Positions 44,322 through 53,111 of a stretch of DNA of 64,000 nucleotides are shown here, piece by piece. Source of the DNA: Dyella sp. GSA-30 (GTDB lineage: Bacteria > Pseudomonadota > Gammaproteobacteria > Xanthomonadales > Rhodanobacteraceae); NCBI RefSeq assembly GCF_027924605.1, contig NZ_AP027042.1:473524-537523 (forward strand). The letters run 5' to 3'. Under the pieces are notes generated by a model, which made no database searches, was not told the origin of the DNA, and saw only the letters and a program-made list of their open reading frames with translations. The translations under genes were made by a program, and so were the position numbers. The first letter of the stretch is position 1. Every line of letters starts with the position of its first letter.

Positions 44322-45842
44322 ATGCGTACTCCACTCGTTCCACGCTGCGCTTACGCACTCATGGTCATTGTCGGGACCACCCTTGCCATGGGCTGCACGC
44401 CAGGGCCGGAGTATGTCCGGCCGTCGATCAAGGTGCCTGATCATTTCAAGGAAGCTGCGGCCCAGGTAACCGAAGCGCAGCGCGCCGCTCCCGGTTGGGT
44501 TCCGGCCCATCCGGCCGATGCGGCAAACCGCAGTGACTGGTGGACGCTGTTCGGCGACGACACGCTCGATCGCCTCGAAGCGCGCGTCGATGCGGGTAAT
44601 CAGTCGATCGCCAGGAGCGTCGCCAATCTACGTGCCGCGAAGGCGCAGGCCAGGGAAGCGCGCGCGGCATACTATCCAACGATCACAGCCGGTATCGATG
44701 CCAATCGCAACCACACTTCGCAGAACGTCGTGGGACGCTCGCTCGCCGGAAAGACCGTGTCGGACTATGACGCCGGACTGGACGTGTCCTGGGAGCCGGA
44801 TCTCTTCGACCGCATCGGCCATCAGGTTGACGCGGCCAAAGCACGCTTCCAGGCCAGCGAGGCCGACCTCGCATCGGTGCGGCTGGCCATGCACGCCGAA
44901 CTTGCCATCGATTATGTGGATCTGCGAAGCGCCGACGCCGAGGCCGCTCTTCTTCAGCAGACGGTTGCCGACTACACGAAAGCGCGCGACCTTGTGCAGG
45001 TACGTTTTACCGGTGGCATTGCATCCGAGTCGGATCTGGCAGAGGCAGAAACGCAGTTGCAGGTAGCTAACGCGCAATGGGTGGACCTGGGCGAAAGTCG
45101 TGCGCACTACGAACATGCCATTGCCACGTTGATCGGCGTGCCACCCGCAGAGTTGACTATCTCCCCTTCTACGGCGGCGATCAGCCTTCCCTTCGTCCCG
45201 CCGGGCGTCCCGTCCACACTGCTGGAACGAAGGCCGGATATCGCCGCCGCGGAACGCCGGGTGGCCGCGGCCAATGCCGACGTCGGTGAGGCGACATCAG
45301 CATTCTTTCCGGATCTGCTGCTGTCTGCATCCGGTGGCGTAGAAGCATCCGGGATAGCCCAATGGGCTGCGCTTCCCAGTCGTTTCTGGGCCATTGGCCC
45401 GGCACTGGTCGGCACACTGTTCGACGGAGGGCGCCGCAAACAGGCGTTGCATCAGGCCGAGGCCAATGAAGATGGCGCCGCCGCCGACTATCGGCAAACC
45501 GTACTGTCGGCCTTCCAGGATGTGGAAGATAATCTCTCGTCAGTACATGTGCTTGCCGACGAAGCCGGCACCCAGCTGCATGCCGTCGACGCATCCGGTC
45601 GAGCCGAACAACTGTCACTCACCCGCTATAAGGCGGGGGCGACTGACTACCTGGAAGTCGTCAGCACCCAAAGCGTGAGCCTTGCCCAGCGGCGCGCCTA
45701 CGTCGAGCTGTCACGGCGCCAATTGGAATCGGATATCCGTTTGATCAAGGCGATCGGTGGTGGCTGGCATGTCGACGACGCGTCGCATGTTTCCGGAACG
45801 CTTGCCCTGGGGGGACACGGGCCTGCCCCTTCGAGTCCATAG
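44322..45842 (+). CDS. RND efflux outer-membrane channel lipoprotein (NodT/OprM family)
   Basis: 506 aa. Signal with C26 lipobox (MGCTPGPEY), then the two OEP repeats typical of NodT-type channels (SDWWTLFGDDTLDRLEARV; FPDLLLSASGGV). Forms the trimeric outer-membrane duct of the pump. Last gene of the operon, 17 bp after the adaptor gene. Confidence 0.94.
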   Translation: MRTPLVPRCAYALMVIVGTTLAMGCTPGPEYVRPSIKVPDHFKEAAAQVTEAQRAAPGWVPAHPADAANRSDWWTLFGDDTLDRLEARVDAGNQSIARSVANLRAAKAQAREARAAYYPTITAGIDANRNHTSQNVVGRSLAGKTVSDYDAGLDVSWEPDLFDRIGHQVDAAKARFQASEADLASVRLAMHAELAIDYVDLRSADAEAALLQQTVADYTKARDLVQVRFTGGIASESDLAEAETQLQVANAQWVDLGESRAHYEHAIATLIGVPPAELTISPSTAAISLPFVPPGVPSTLLERRPDIAAAERRVAAANADVGEATSAFFPDLLLSASGGVEASGIAQWAALPSRFWAIGPALVGTLFDGGRRKQALHQAEANEDGAAADYRQTVLSAFQDVEDNLSSVHVLADEAGTQLHAVDASGRAEQLSLTRYKAGATDYLEVVSTQSVSLAQRRAYVELSRRQLESDIRLIKAIGGGWHVDDASHVSGTLALGGHGPAPSSP

Positions 45843-45942
45843 GTGGCCGCGCGCCGGAATAGCCACCTGGCAGCGGTGGCGTCGGCTGCTCACGCGACGA
45901 CGCCGCACCGTCGAGGTGGTGCTACCTGGTTAAAATGGGCCG

Positions 45943-48318
45943 GTGAGCACACGTCATGAGAACGGCTACATCCTTACTCGCCACTGGCGCGACACAAAGG
46001 ATGGCAGCGATATCGAGTTGTGGCTGGCGACCGAGTCGGGCGCCCGCCGCATACTTGTTACAGGTCAGCGAAACGTAGCGTTCGTTCGTGCAGCTGCGCG
46101 TACGCAAGTCGAGGCGCTGATCCGCAACGAGAGTGGCGTGGAGTTGGCGCCCTTGCCGATGAAAACGTTCGAGCAAGAGCCCGTCCTCGGGCTCTATACC
46201 CGGGGATATCGGGCCCTGCTCAAGCTGGAGAAACAGCTGGCCAAAGAAGGCATCGAGCTGCTTGAGGCCGATATCCGCCCCGACGATCGCTATCTGATGG
46301 AACGCTTTATCACGGCCAGCATCGTCATCGAGACGGAAGGTAGCGGCGATACGGCCACGCTGGTCAATCCGCGCCTGCGGCCGGGTGAAAGCTATCGTCC
46401 GGCACTGCGCCTGGTATCGCTGGATATCGAGACAAGCGCGCAAGGCGAGCTCTACTCCATTGCGCTCGAAGGGTGCGGGCAGCGGCAAGTCTTCATGCTC
46501 GGCCACCCCCATGATGGGGAGACGCCCGACCTGGATTTCGAGCTGACCTACTACGAAGAGCGCGCACAGCTTATCGTCGCGCTCAACAACTGGTTTCGCC
46601 ATCACGACCCCGACGTCATCATCGGTTGGAACCTGATTCAGTTCGATCTTCGCCTGCTCCAGGCATGCGCGGACACATGTGGACTGATCCTGACGCTTGG
46701 ACGTGGCGGTACGCCCATCGAGTGGCGAAACCATCAACGGCGCGAAGGCTACATTTTCGCGACCATCCCCGGCCGGCTGGCTATCGACGGCATCGAGGCA
46801 CTGCGTTCGGCGCTCTGGAGCTTTCCCTCGTTCAGTCTCGAAACCGTCGCGCAGGAGTTGCTTGGCGAGGGCAAGGCCATCGAAGATCCGTACAGCCGGA
46901 TGGCGGAAATCGAGCGTCGCTTCAATGAGGACAAGCCCGCCCTGGCCCGCTACAACCTGAAAGACTGTGAGCTGGTGACGCGCATCTTCGCCAAGACGAA
47001 GCTCATGGAATTCCTGCTTGAGCGAGCGAACGTCACCGGCTTGCAAGCCGATCGCATGGGCGGTTCGATCGCCGCCTTCAGTCACTTGTACTTGCCGCGC
47101 ATGCATCGCGAAGGCTACGTGGCTCCCAATGCAGGTGCACGCACGGGCGAATCGTACCCGGGCGGCTTCGTCATGGAGTCTTGCCCGGGTATCTACGACT
47201 CCATCGTTGTCCTGGACTATAAAAGCCTTTATCCCTCGATCATCCGCACGTTCCTGGTCGATCCGATCGGCTTGGCCGAAGGCATGCTCGCCACCGATCC
47301 CAAGGCCACGATTCCGGGACCCAAAGGCACGCGCTTCTCGCGCAGCAAGCACTGCCTGCCGGGCCTGATCACCCAGCTATGGACCGGACGCGACAAGGCC
47401 AAGGCGGCAGGGAACGCGCCACTGTCGCAGGCGTTCAAGCTTCTGATGAATGCGTTCATCGGCGTGCTCGGCGCCGCGGGCGGAAAGTTCTTCGATCCCA
47501 AGCTGGTCTCTGCCGTGACGCTACGTGGCCATGAAATCATGCGGAAGACGCGCGCATGGGTCGAGGCGGAAGGCTACGAAGTGATCTATGGAGATACGGA
47601 TTCGATCTTCATCTGGCTGGGAAAGCGCTATCCGGAAGCCGAAGCACTGGCCATCGCCGATCAACTGGTTGCCCACATCAATACGAAGTGGGCAGAGCAA
47701 CTGAAGGCGTCATTGGATATCGATTGCTATCTGGAAATCGAATTCGATGCGCACTATCAGCGATTCTTCATGCCAACGATCCGCGGAAGCGATCAGGGTA
47801 GCAAGAAGCGTTACGCCGGCATGGTCTTGAATGACAATGGCCAGGAGGAACTGGTCTTTCGTGGCCTGGAAACAGTGCGAAGCGACTGGACGCCACTGGC
47901 CAAACGGTTTCAGCGGGAGCTTTTCGAAAAGATCTTCCGGGAGGAACCGTACGCGGATTTCATCAGGAACTATGTGGCCGACCTGCGCGCGGGAAAACTC
48001 AACGACCTGCTCACCTACCGAAAGCGGCTACGTGGAAAGCTCGATTCCTACGATCGGATCACCCCGCCCCAGGTCCGCGCCGCTCGCCTGGCCGATGAGC
48101 ACAATGCCCGGCTTCGCCGTCCGTTGCAGTATCAGAATGGCGGATGGATCAACTATGTGATGACCGTCAATGGCCCGGAACCGCTGGAGGTATTGCGTTC
48201 GGCCGTCGACTACGACCACTACCTGCTTCATCAGTTGAGGCCTATCGCCGAGGCGATCCTCTCCCCGATAGGCGGCCGGTTCGATGTCTTGATATCGCAG
48301 CAGGCTGAGCTGTTCTAA
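45943..48318 (+). CDS. polB: DNA polymerase II, family B
   Basis: 791 aa, near the 783 aa of E. coli Pol II. GTG start at 45943. Exonuclease motifs: D161-I-E163 (SLDIET), and Y337-D341 (YNLKDCE). Polymerase motifs: D425 in DYKSLYPSII, and D551/D553 in YGDTDS. Role: proofreading translesion/restart polymerase, in E. coli induced by LexA. No CTG-N10-CAG LexA box is evident in the 100-bp upstream spacer, so SOS control here is not supported by sequence. Confidence 0.95.
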   Translation: MSTRHENGYILTRHWRDTKDGSDIELWLATESGARRILVTGQRNVAFVRAAARTQVEALIRNESGVELAPLPMKTFEQEPVLGLYTRGYRALLKLEKQLAKEGIELLEADIRPDDRYLMERFITASIVIETEGSGDTATLVNPRLRPGESYRPALRLVSLDIETSAQGELYSIALEGCGQRQVFMLGHPHDGETPDLDFELTYYEERAQLIVALNNWFRHHDPDVIIGWNLIQFDLRLLQACADTCGLILTLGRGGTPIEWRNHQRREGYIFATIPGRLAIDGIEALRSALWSFPSFSLETVAQELLGEGKAIEDPYSRMAEIERRFNEDKPALARYNLKDCELVTRIFAKTKLMEFLLERANVTGLQADRMGGSIAAFSHLYLPRMHREGYVAPNAGARTGESYPGGFVMESCPGIYDSIVVLDYKSLYPSIIRTFLVDPIGLAEGMLATDPKATIPGPKGTRFSRSKHCLPGLITQLWTGRDKAKAAGNAPLSQAFKLLMNAFIGVLGAAGGKFFDPKLVSAVTLRGHEIMRKTRAWVEAEGYEVIYGDTDSIFIWLGKRYPEAEALAIADQLVAHINTKWAEQLKASLDIDCYLEIEFDAHYQRFFMPTIRGSDQGSKKRYAGMVLNDNGQEELVFRGLETVRSDWTPLAKRFQRELFEKIFREEPYADFIRNYVADLRAGKLNDLLTYRKRLRGKLDSYDRITPPQVRAARLADEHNARLRRPLQYQNGGWINYVMTVNGPEPLEVLRSAVDYDHYLLHQLRPIAEAILSPIGGRFDVLISQQAELF

Positions 48319-48343
48319 TGAGCTGCGTGCGAGGAACCCTGGT

Positions 48344-50404
48344 CTATGCGTCGTCTCGACGAATGACCGCGGCGACTGCCTCGGCCAGTTCCGCCGCGGT
48401 GTATGGCTTGCGCAAGCATCGAATCTCATTGAGCGCCTGTTCGGCGGTCAGGTGTTGCGCGGTATACCCCGAGCACAGTAATACCGGAATCAAGGGAAAT
48501 TCGGCCCTGATCGACAGGGCAAGCTGTGCGCCATTCATGCCGCCGGGCATGATGACATCGCTGAAAACGAGATCGACGGCCGGGCCAGTCCGCAACATGC
48601 CCAGTGCACTTGGTGCGTTGTCGGCCTCTCTTACGGTGTAACCGAGGTCTTCCAGCATCGCATGCGCTACTTTTCGTACATCGTCGTCGTCTTCCACCAG
48701 GAGCACCAAACCCTGGCCCGTTGCAGCGACTTCGCGATCGGGCAAGGCGCCTGCGTTTAATGACTGATCTTCGGTACGGGGCAAATAGATACGCACGCTT
48801 GTACCGGCGCCCGGGGAGCTATCGATAGAGACAAACCCTCCCGACTGCTTGGCGAAACCGTAAACCTGGCTAAGTCCTAGACCGGTGCCATGGCCGACGC
48901 CCTTGGTAGTGAAGAACGGCTCGAAGACGCGTTCCACGATTTCCGGTGACATGCCGGTACCGGTATCGGTGACCTCGATGACCACATAGTCGCCCGGCTT
49001 GATGCCAGTGGGCACATGCGATCGAGCGTCCACATACTGCGGCCGCGTCGAGAGTGTCAGCGTGCCGCCGTTGGGCATGGCATCGCGTGCATTGATGGCG
49101 AGGTTGAGCATCGCCGTCTCGAGCTCGTGCGGATCGGTCAGGCAGTACCATGTCTGTGGCGCACGCCTGATTTCGATGCTGATCGTCTCGCCGATGGCAC
49201 GATCCAGCAGGAGGCGGAACGTTTCGAGACGGTCATCGATGCACACCGGTTCGGCGTGAAGATCCTGATGCCGTGAAAAAGCAAGAAGCTGTCGATTGAG
49301 CTTTTCGCCACGGGACACGCCCAGCTTCGCCGCATTCAGGTGCTTTTGCGAGCGCTCGTCGCGCGGAACCCGGTCGGCAAGAAGTTCCAGACTCCCGCCA
49401 ATGACCATCAGAAGATTGTTGAAGTCATGCGCAACGCCGCCAGTGAGTTGCCCGAGCGCTTCCATTTTCTGCGCGTGCCGCAATTGCTCGTCCATAAGAC
49501 GGCGATCCGTGACATCGGAAACCACGCCTGCGATTCGCACGGCTTTTTCATCGCGGTAGTACGTTCGACCGATGACATGAACCCATCGGATCGCCCCATC
49601 GCTCGTTCGGCGGATACGTTTCTCGAAACTGATGTTTCCATACTTTTTTGCGGCGTCGAACGCTGCCGCGACATCCTGACGATCCTCCGCAAGGAAATAG
49701 TCCAAGGTAGCTTCGATACGCAATGGCGACAGCGCGTCGTGACGCCCGAATATCTCTTCGTAACGCGGCGAGCGCTGCAGGAATCCCGTGGCCAGGTCAA
49801 AGTCCCAATTACCCATCCCGGCTGCGTCGAGCGCGACAAACAGGCTTTCCTCCGCGCGACGGCGATCTTCGATCTCCTGGCCCAACCGGGCGTTGGCTAC
49901 GGTCAGTTCATCGTTACGCTGGCGAACCAGGGTCTGATCGGTGAACACGGCGCACACCACGGTTGGTGCATCGTCGGCGACCGTTACGTTAGCGAATGAC
50001 ACCAGCACCGGAACGCGAGTCCCCCGCGTAGAGACCAGCGTCAGTTCCGTCCCGCTCGACGTACCCTGTTCGAGTAGCCTTGCAAAGACGCTGCGCTCAC
50101 CGGGTGACAGGATGAGATCGATCTTGATGCCTATGATGTTTTCGCGAACGAAGCCCGCCAGGGTCGCGAAACGCTCATTGCAGTACAAGATGGTCCCATC
50201 CCGACTCAGCGTGACCGCACCCTCCTGCATCTTTTCCACCAGCACACGATAGGGCCGATCGGCGTTCTCTAGCGTGTAGACGCGTGTCCCTGACGGGCCT
50301 CCCACTACAACGGCATCGACTTCGCCCTGGCGAATGGCGTCGAGTGTTTCCTCCGCCTCTTGCAGGCGAGCACGAAGTTCAGCGATCAGGATTTCTTCGG
50401 ACAT
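48344..50404 (-). CDS. Hybrid histidine kinase with two PAS domains and C-terminal receiver
   Basis: 686 aa. N-terminal coiled coil (residues 3-25), PAS about 40-165, PAS/PAC about 195-310, HisKA with [21 protein letters not shown], HATPase ([22 protein letters not shown]), then receiver about 570-680 ([18 protein letters not shown]). No membrane helices: a cytoplasmic sensor. It is the last gene of the kaiC-kaiB-kaiB operon, 39 bp after the second kaiB, and is the candidate output or input kinase of that module. Confidence 0.92.
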   Translation of the reverse strand: MSEEILIAELRARLQEAEETLDAIRQGEVDAVVVGGPSGTRVYTLENADRPYRVLVEKMQEGAVTLSRDGTILYCNERFATLAGFVRENIIGIKIDLILSPGERSVFARLLEQGTSSGTELTLVSTRGTRVPVLVSFANVTVADDAPTVVCAVFTDQTLVRQRNDELTVANARLGQEIEDRRRAEESLFVALDAAGMGNWDFDLATGFLQRSPRYEEIFGRHDALSPLRIEATLDYFLAEDRQDVAAAFDAAKKYGNISFEKRIRRTSDGAIRWVHVIGRTYYRDEKAVRIAGVVSDVTDRRLMDEQLRHAQKMEALGQLTGGVAHDFNNLLMVIGGSLELLADRVPRDERSQKHLNAAKLGVSRGEKLNRQLLAFSRHQDLHAEPVCIDDRLETFRLLLDRAIGETISIEIRRAPQTWYCLTDPHELETAMLNLAINARDAMPNGGTLTLSTRPQYVDARSHVPTGIKPGDYVVIEVTDTGTGMSPEIVERVFEPFFTTKGVGHGTGLGLSQVYGFAKQSGGFVSIDSSPGAGTSVRIYLPRTEDQSLNAGALPDREVAATGQGLVLLVEDDDDVRKVAHAMLEDLGYTVREADNAPSALGMLRTGPAVDLVFSDVIMPGGMNGAQLALSIRAEFPLIPVLLCSGYTAQHLTAEQALNEIRCLRKPYTAAELAEAVAAVIRRDDA

Positions 50405-50443
50405 ACCATGGGAAAGTAGTTACGGGACCTTCATCGTAGGCAT

Positions 50444-50761
50444 TCAGTCGTCGGTTCTGAGCGGAAGAATATTGAGCCCGGCGAGTACGCGCTCCTTGTC
50501 GGACAGGTCGCCAATGATGCGCCGGAGCGGCTCAGGCAGGATCTTCACAAGCGTAGGGGTAGCGATGACCTGCAGTTCTTTCGTCGCCTCCGGATCCTCA
50601 TAGACATCAATGACTTCGAGGTCGTAACGTCCCTTCAGATTTTCGTCGCATATCTGCCGCATGTTCTGGATGGCACGGGCCGAACGCGGGGTAGACCCGG
50701 TAATGAACAGGCGAAGTTTGTAGCGTTCGGCTGTGTCGTCAAATGGCCCATCCGTATTCAT
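50444..50761 (-). CDS. KaiB-family protein (second copy)
   Basis: 105 aa, the size of cyanobacterial KaiB. Core YKLRLFITGSTPRSARAIQNM...YDLEVIDVYEDPEATKELQVIATPTLVKILPEPLRRIIGDL follows the thioredoxin-like KaiB family closely. KaiB fold-switches and binds the CI ring of KaiC. Start overlaps the upstream kaiB stop (ATGA at 50758). It keeps the TPTL and GDL motifs but has a shorter N-terminus than its neighbour. Confidence 0.9.
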   Translation of the reverse strand: MNTDGPFDDTAERYKLRLFITGSTPRSARAIQNMRQICDENLKGRYDLEVIDVYEDPEATKELQVIATPTLVKILPEPLRRIIGDLSDKERVLAGLNILPLRTDD

Positions 50762-51120
50762 GGCGATTGGAAATCCTTCGGGCGAATGTCGAGGCCAACG
50801 AGCAGACGCTCGGTATCGGCGAGATTGCCGATCACTCGCTTCAGTGGTGGCGGCAGTCGCCGCACAAGGGTGGGAAGCGCAACGATCTGATCGCCCGCAG
50901 CGAGTGTGGGGGTAACCAGTAGATCGATTACGTCTATGGTGTAGCGGCCAGCGAGATATTTCTCGCAGATATGCTTGAGGTTGGCTATCGCCGCCAGGGA
51001 TTTTGGCGTTTGCCCGGCGACGTACAGGCGTAGATTGTAATGGCCGTTATCGTTGAACTCTCCCAGATCTTCCATTGCCTTATCCGGCGAGATTTCGCTG
51101 CTATCGGGCTTATTGCTCAT
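50758..51120 (-). CDS. KaiB-family protein (first copy)
   Basis: 120 aa with a 26-residue acidic N-terminal extension, then YNLRLYVAGQTPKSLAAIANLKHI...YTIDVIDLLVTPTLAAGDQIVALPTLVRRLPPPLKRVIGNL, the full KaiB core. Probably regulates the adjacent KaiC. ATGA overlap with kaiC stop at 51117-51120. Differs enough from the second copy to suggest distinct roles. Confidence 0.9.
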   Translation of the reverse strand: MSNKPDSSEISPDKAMEDLGEFNDNGHYNLRLYVAGQTPKSLAAIANLKHICEKYLAGRYTIDVIDLLVTPTLAAGDQIVALPTLVRRLPPPLKRVIGNLADTERLLVGLDIRPKDFQSP

Positions 51121-52820
51121 GGCTTCATACCTCGCCGTGTGGCCATGCGGGACCGATCATCGGCATAGACGACTTCTTGCGCCTCTTCCTGTTCAATGCG
51201 TGTCTTCATTTCCGCCTCTTCGGTGTCGAGCTCGGCCTTGAGGTCGGCGATCTGGCGCTCGACTGACGCACGCTTTCGCGCCATCTCACGCCGACGTCGG
51301 GCTATGCCCTGAGCTCGCGTGTTGCTTGCGTCACGCTCACGTGCCTCCTGGGCCAGCCTGGCCGTGCCAGTCAGCACGCCCTCGGTACCGATATACGCGT
51401 CAACCAGTTCGATGCCGTTATCGGTGAGCTGGTATTCCCGCAGCTGCTTGGAGTGGTTCATGCCGCGCGATTTCAGCAGATAAAGCAGCCGGTTGCGCTC
51501 GCCGTTGGCTTCATGGTCCTTCAGCGAGATCCAGGTATCCATTAGCGAAGAAACGCTGCGCTCGCTTTCGTCCATCAGCTCGCCGGACGAAGACAGGCTG
51601 GTGAACACAGCGGTGATGCCTCGGGTCTTGCAGATATCTGCCAGCCTCACCAGGGTCGCATGAATTTCCAGCGAGGGTCCTCGAAACGCAGAGATCGGGT
51701 CCACGACCACCACTTGCGGAGCAAAGTCCTCGATGTCACGGTTCATGCGCGCAAGATGCATTTCGAAACCGAACAGGCTGGGCCGCGCTGCCTCGAAGCG
51801 CAGCAGGCCGGCATCAATATGTGGCTTGAGCTCGATACCTACCGAGCCCATGTTGCGGACGATCTGATCTTGTGACTCCTCGAACGCGAACAGCATGCAG
51901 CGTTCGCCCCGGTGGCATGCGGCGTTGATGAAAGCCGCGCCGAAGGTGGATTTCCCGGTGCCGGCAAGACCTGAAATAAGCACACTGGAGCCGCGAAAAT
52001 AGCCCCCGCGTCCAAGCATCGCATCGAGCCCCGGCACGCCGGTCGAGACCGACTCACGCGAGATCTTGTGACCCAGGCCGGCCGACGTGATGGGCATGAC
52101 GCTGATGCCGCGGTCGTCGATCAGGAAGGGATACTCATTGGTGCCGTGCGCCGAACCGCGATATTTGACGACACGAAGGCGGCGCGTCGTGATCTGCTCA
52201 TCCACACGATTGTCGAGCAGGATGACACAATCGGAGACATATTCTTCGATGCCGTAGCGGGTCAGCTGCCCGTCGCCACGTTCGCCGGTAATGATGGCGG
52301 TGACGCCCTTGTCCTTCAGCCAGGCAAACAATCGCCTGAGCTCGGCGCGCAAGATACCTTTGTCGGTAAAGCCGGCAAACAGCGCCTCGACCGTATCGAG
52401 CACCACGCGCTTGGCACCGATCGCATCGATGGCGTGATTGAGCCGGACGAACAACCCCTCCAGGTCGTAATCTCCGCTTTCCTCGATCTCGGCGCGCTCG
52501 ACGTGCACGTGGTCGATCACAATTTTCTTCGCCGCAACGAGGTCGGCAAGTCCATACCCCAGCGATGCGACGTTCTGCTCCAGGTCGACAGCGCGCTCTT
52601 CGAAACTCATGAAGACGCCGTTCTCTCCGTAATCCCTGGCGCCGTTAATCAGAAACGTGACCGCTAACAATGTCTTGCCGCAACCGGCCGCACCGCACAG
52701 CAGCGTGGGACGCCCGGCAGGCAATCCACCCAATGTGAGGTCGTCCAGACCGCGTATCCCGGTAAGCGTCTTGGCCAGGGCAATGGATTCGGCGTGGTTC
52801 GATATCTTTGGATCGTTCAT
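51117..52820 (-). CDS. kaiC: KaiC-family double-domain ATPase
   Basis: 567 aa from ATG at 52820; a TTG eight codons earlier is the alternative. CI domain: Walker A GAAGCGKT at 43-50 and catalytic E74-E75. CII: Walker A GLAGTGKS at 284-291 and E314-E315. The phosphorylation pair S431/T432 of Synechococcus aligns with S424/S425. A C-terminal extension with charged coiled coil (about 490-550) makes it longer than the 519-aa cyanobacterial protein. First gene of the kai operon; kaiA is absent. Expected role: ATP-dependent autokinase and signalling hub. Confidence 0.92.
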   Translation of the reverse strand: MNDPKISNHAESIALAKTLTGIRGLDDLTLGGLPAGRPTLLCGAAGCGKTLLAVTFLINGARDYGENGVFMSFEERAVDLEQNVASLGYGLADLVAAKKIVIDHVHVERAEIEESGDYDLEGLFVRLNHAIDAIGAKRVVLDTVEALFAGFTDKGILRAELRRLFAWLKDKGVTAIITGERGDGQLTRYGIEEYVSDCVILLDNRVDEQITTRRLRVVKYRGSAHGTNEYPFLIDDRGISVMPITSAGLGHKISRESVSTGVPGLDAMLGRGGYFRGSSVLISGLAGTGKSTFGAAFINAACHRGERCMLFAFEESQDQIVRNMGSVGIELKPHIDAGLLRFEAARPSLFGFEMHLARMNRDIEDFAPQVVVVDPISAFRGPSLEIHATLVRLADICKTRGITAVFTSLSSSGELMDESERSVSSLMDTWISLKDHEANGERNRLLYLLKSRGMNHSKQLREYQLTDNGIELVDAYIGTEGVLTGTARLAQEARERDASNTRAQGIARRRREMARKRASVERQIADLKAELDTEEAEMKTRIEQEEAQEVVYADDRSRMATRRGMKP

Positions 52821-53111
52821 GGGTTGGCATCTTTGAGCTGACAAGCTCTACAGTGATTGAGCGACCGCCCAACGCTGAGGATGAGGCGGTCAATAGGCCG
52901 TGAAGGCTTTGCAAAGTTCGCATGTCAAATTGGCCGGCACCGCGCCGCAATATCATGGCTTGCCGCGGTGTTGGATCGTCTCTGAATACCAGCTATCCAT
53001 GTTGGGAGACGACCGTCCACAGACAGACGCCGGTTAGGTTGGCGGCAATAATGGTTAAATGCGCGTCGCGACCCACCTTATTCGTCGAGACTTCGACCCC
53101 AAGCGATTTTG

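Noticed and set aside
45843-45942. LexA box upstream of polB
   Set aside because: No CTG-N10-CAG with acceptable similarity could be found, so SOS control is not claimed.
45922-47352. 476-codon open frame on the minus strand
   Set aside because: Antisense to polB, whose exonuclease and polymerase motifs are complete; no motif in the antisense protein.
51117-52820. RadA/Sms reading of the KaiC gene
   Set aside because: Two complete RecA-type domains, no zinc finger or Lon domain, and two adjacent kaiB genes identify it as KaiC.
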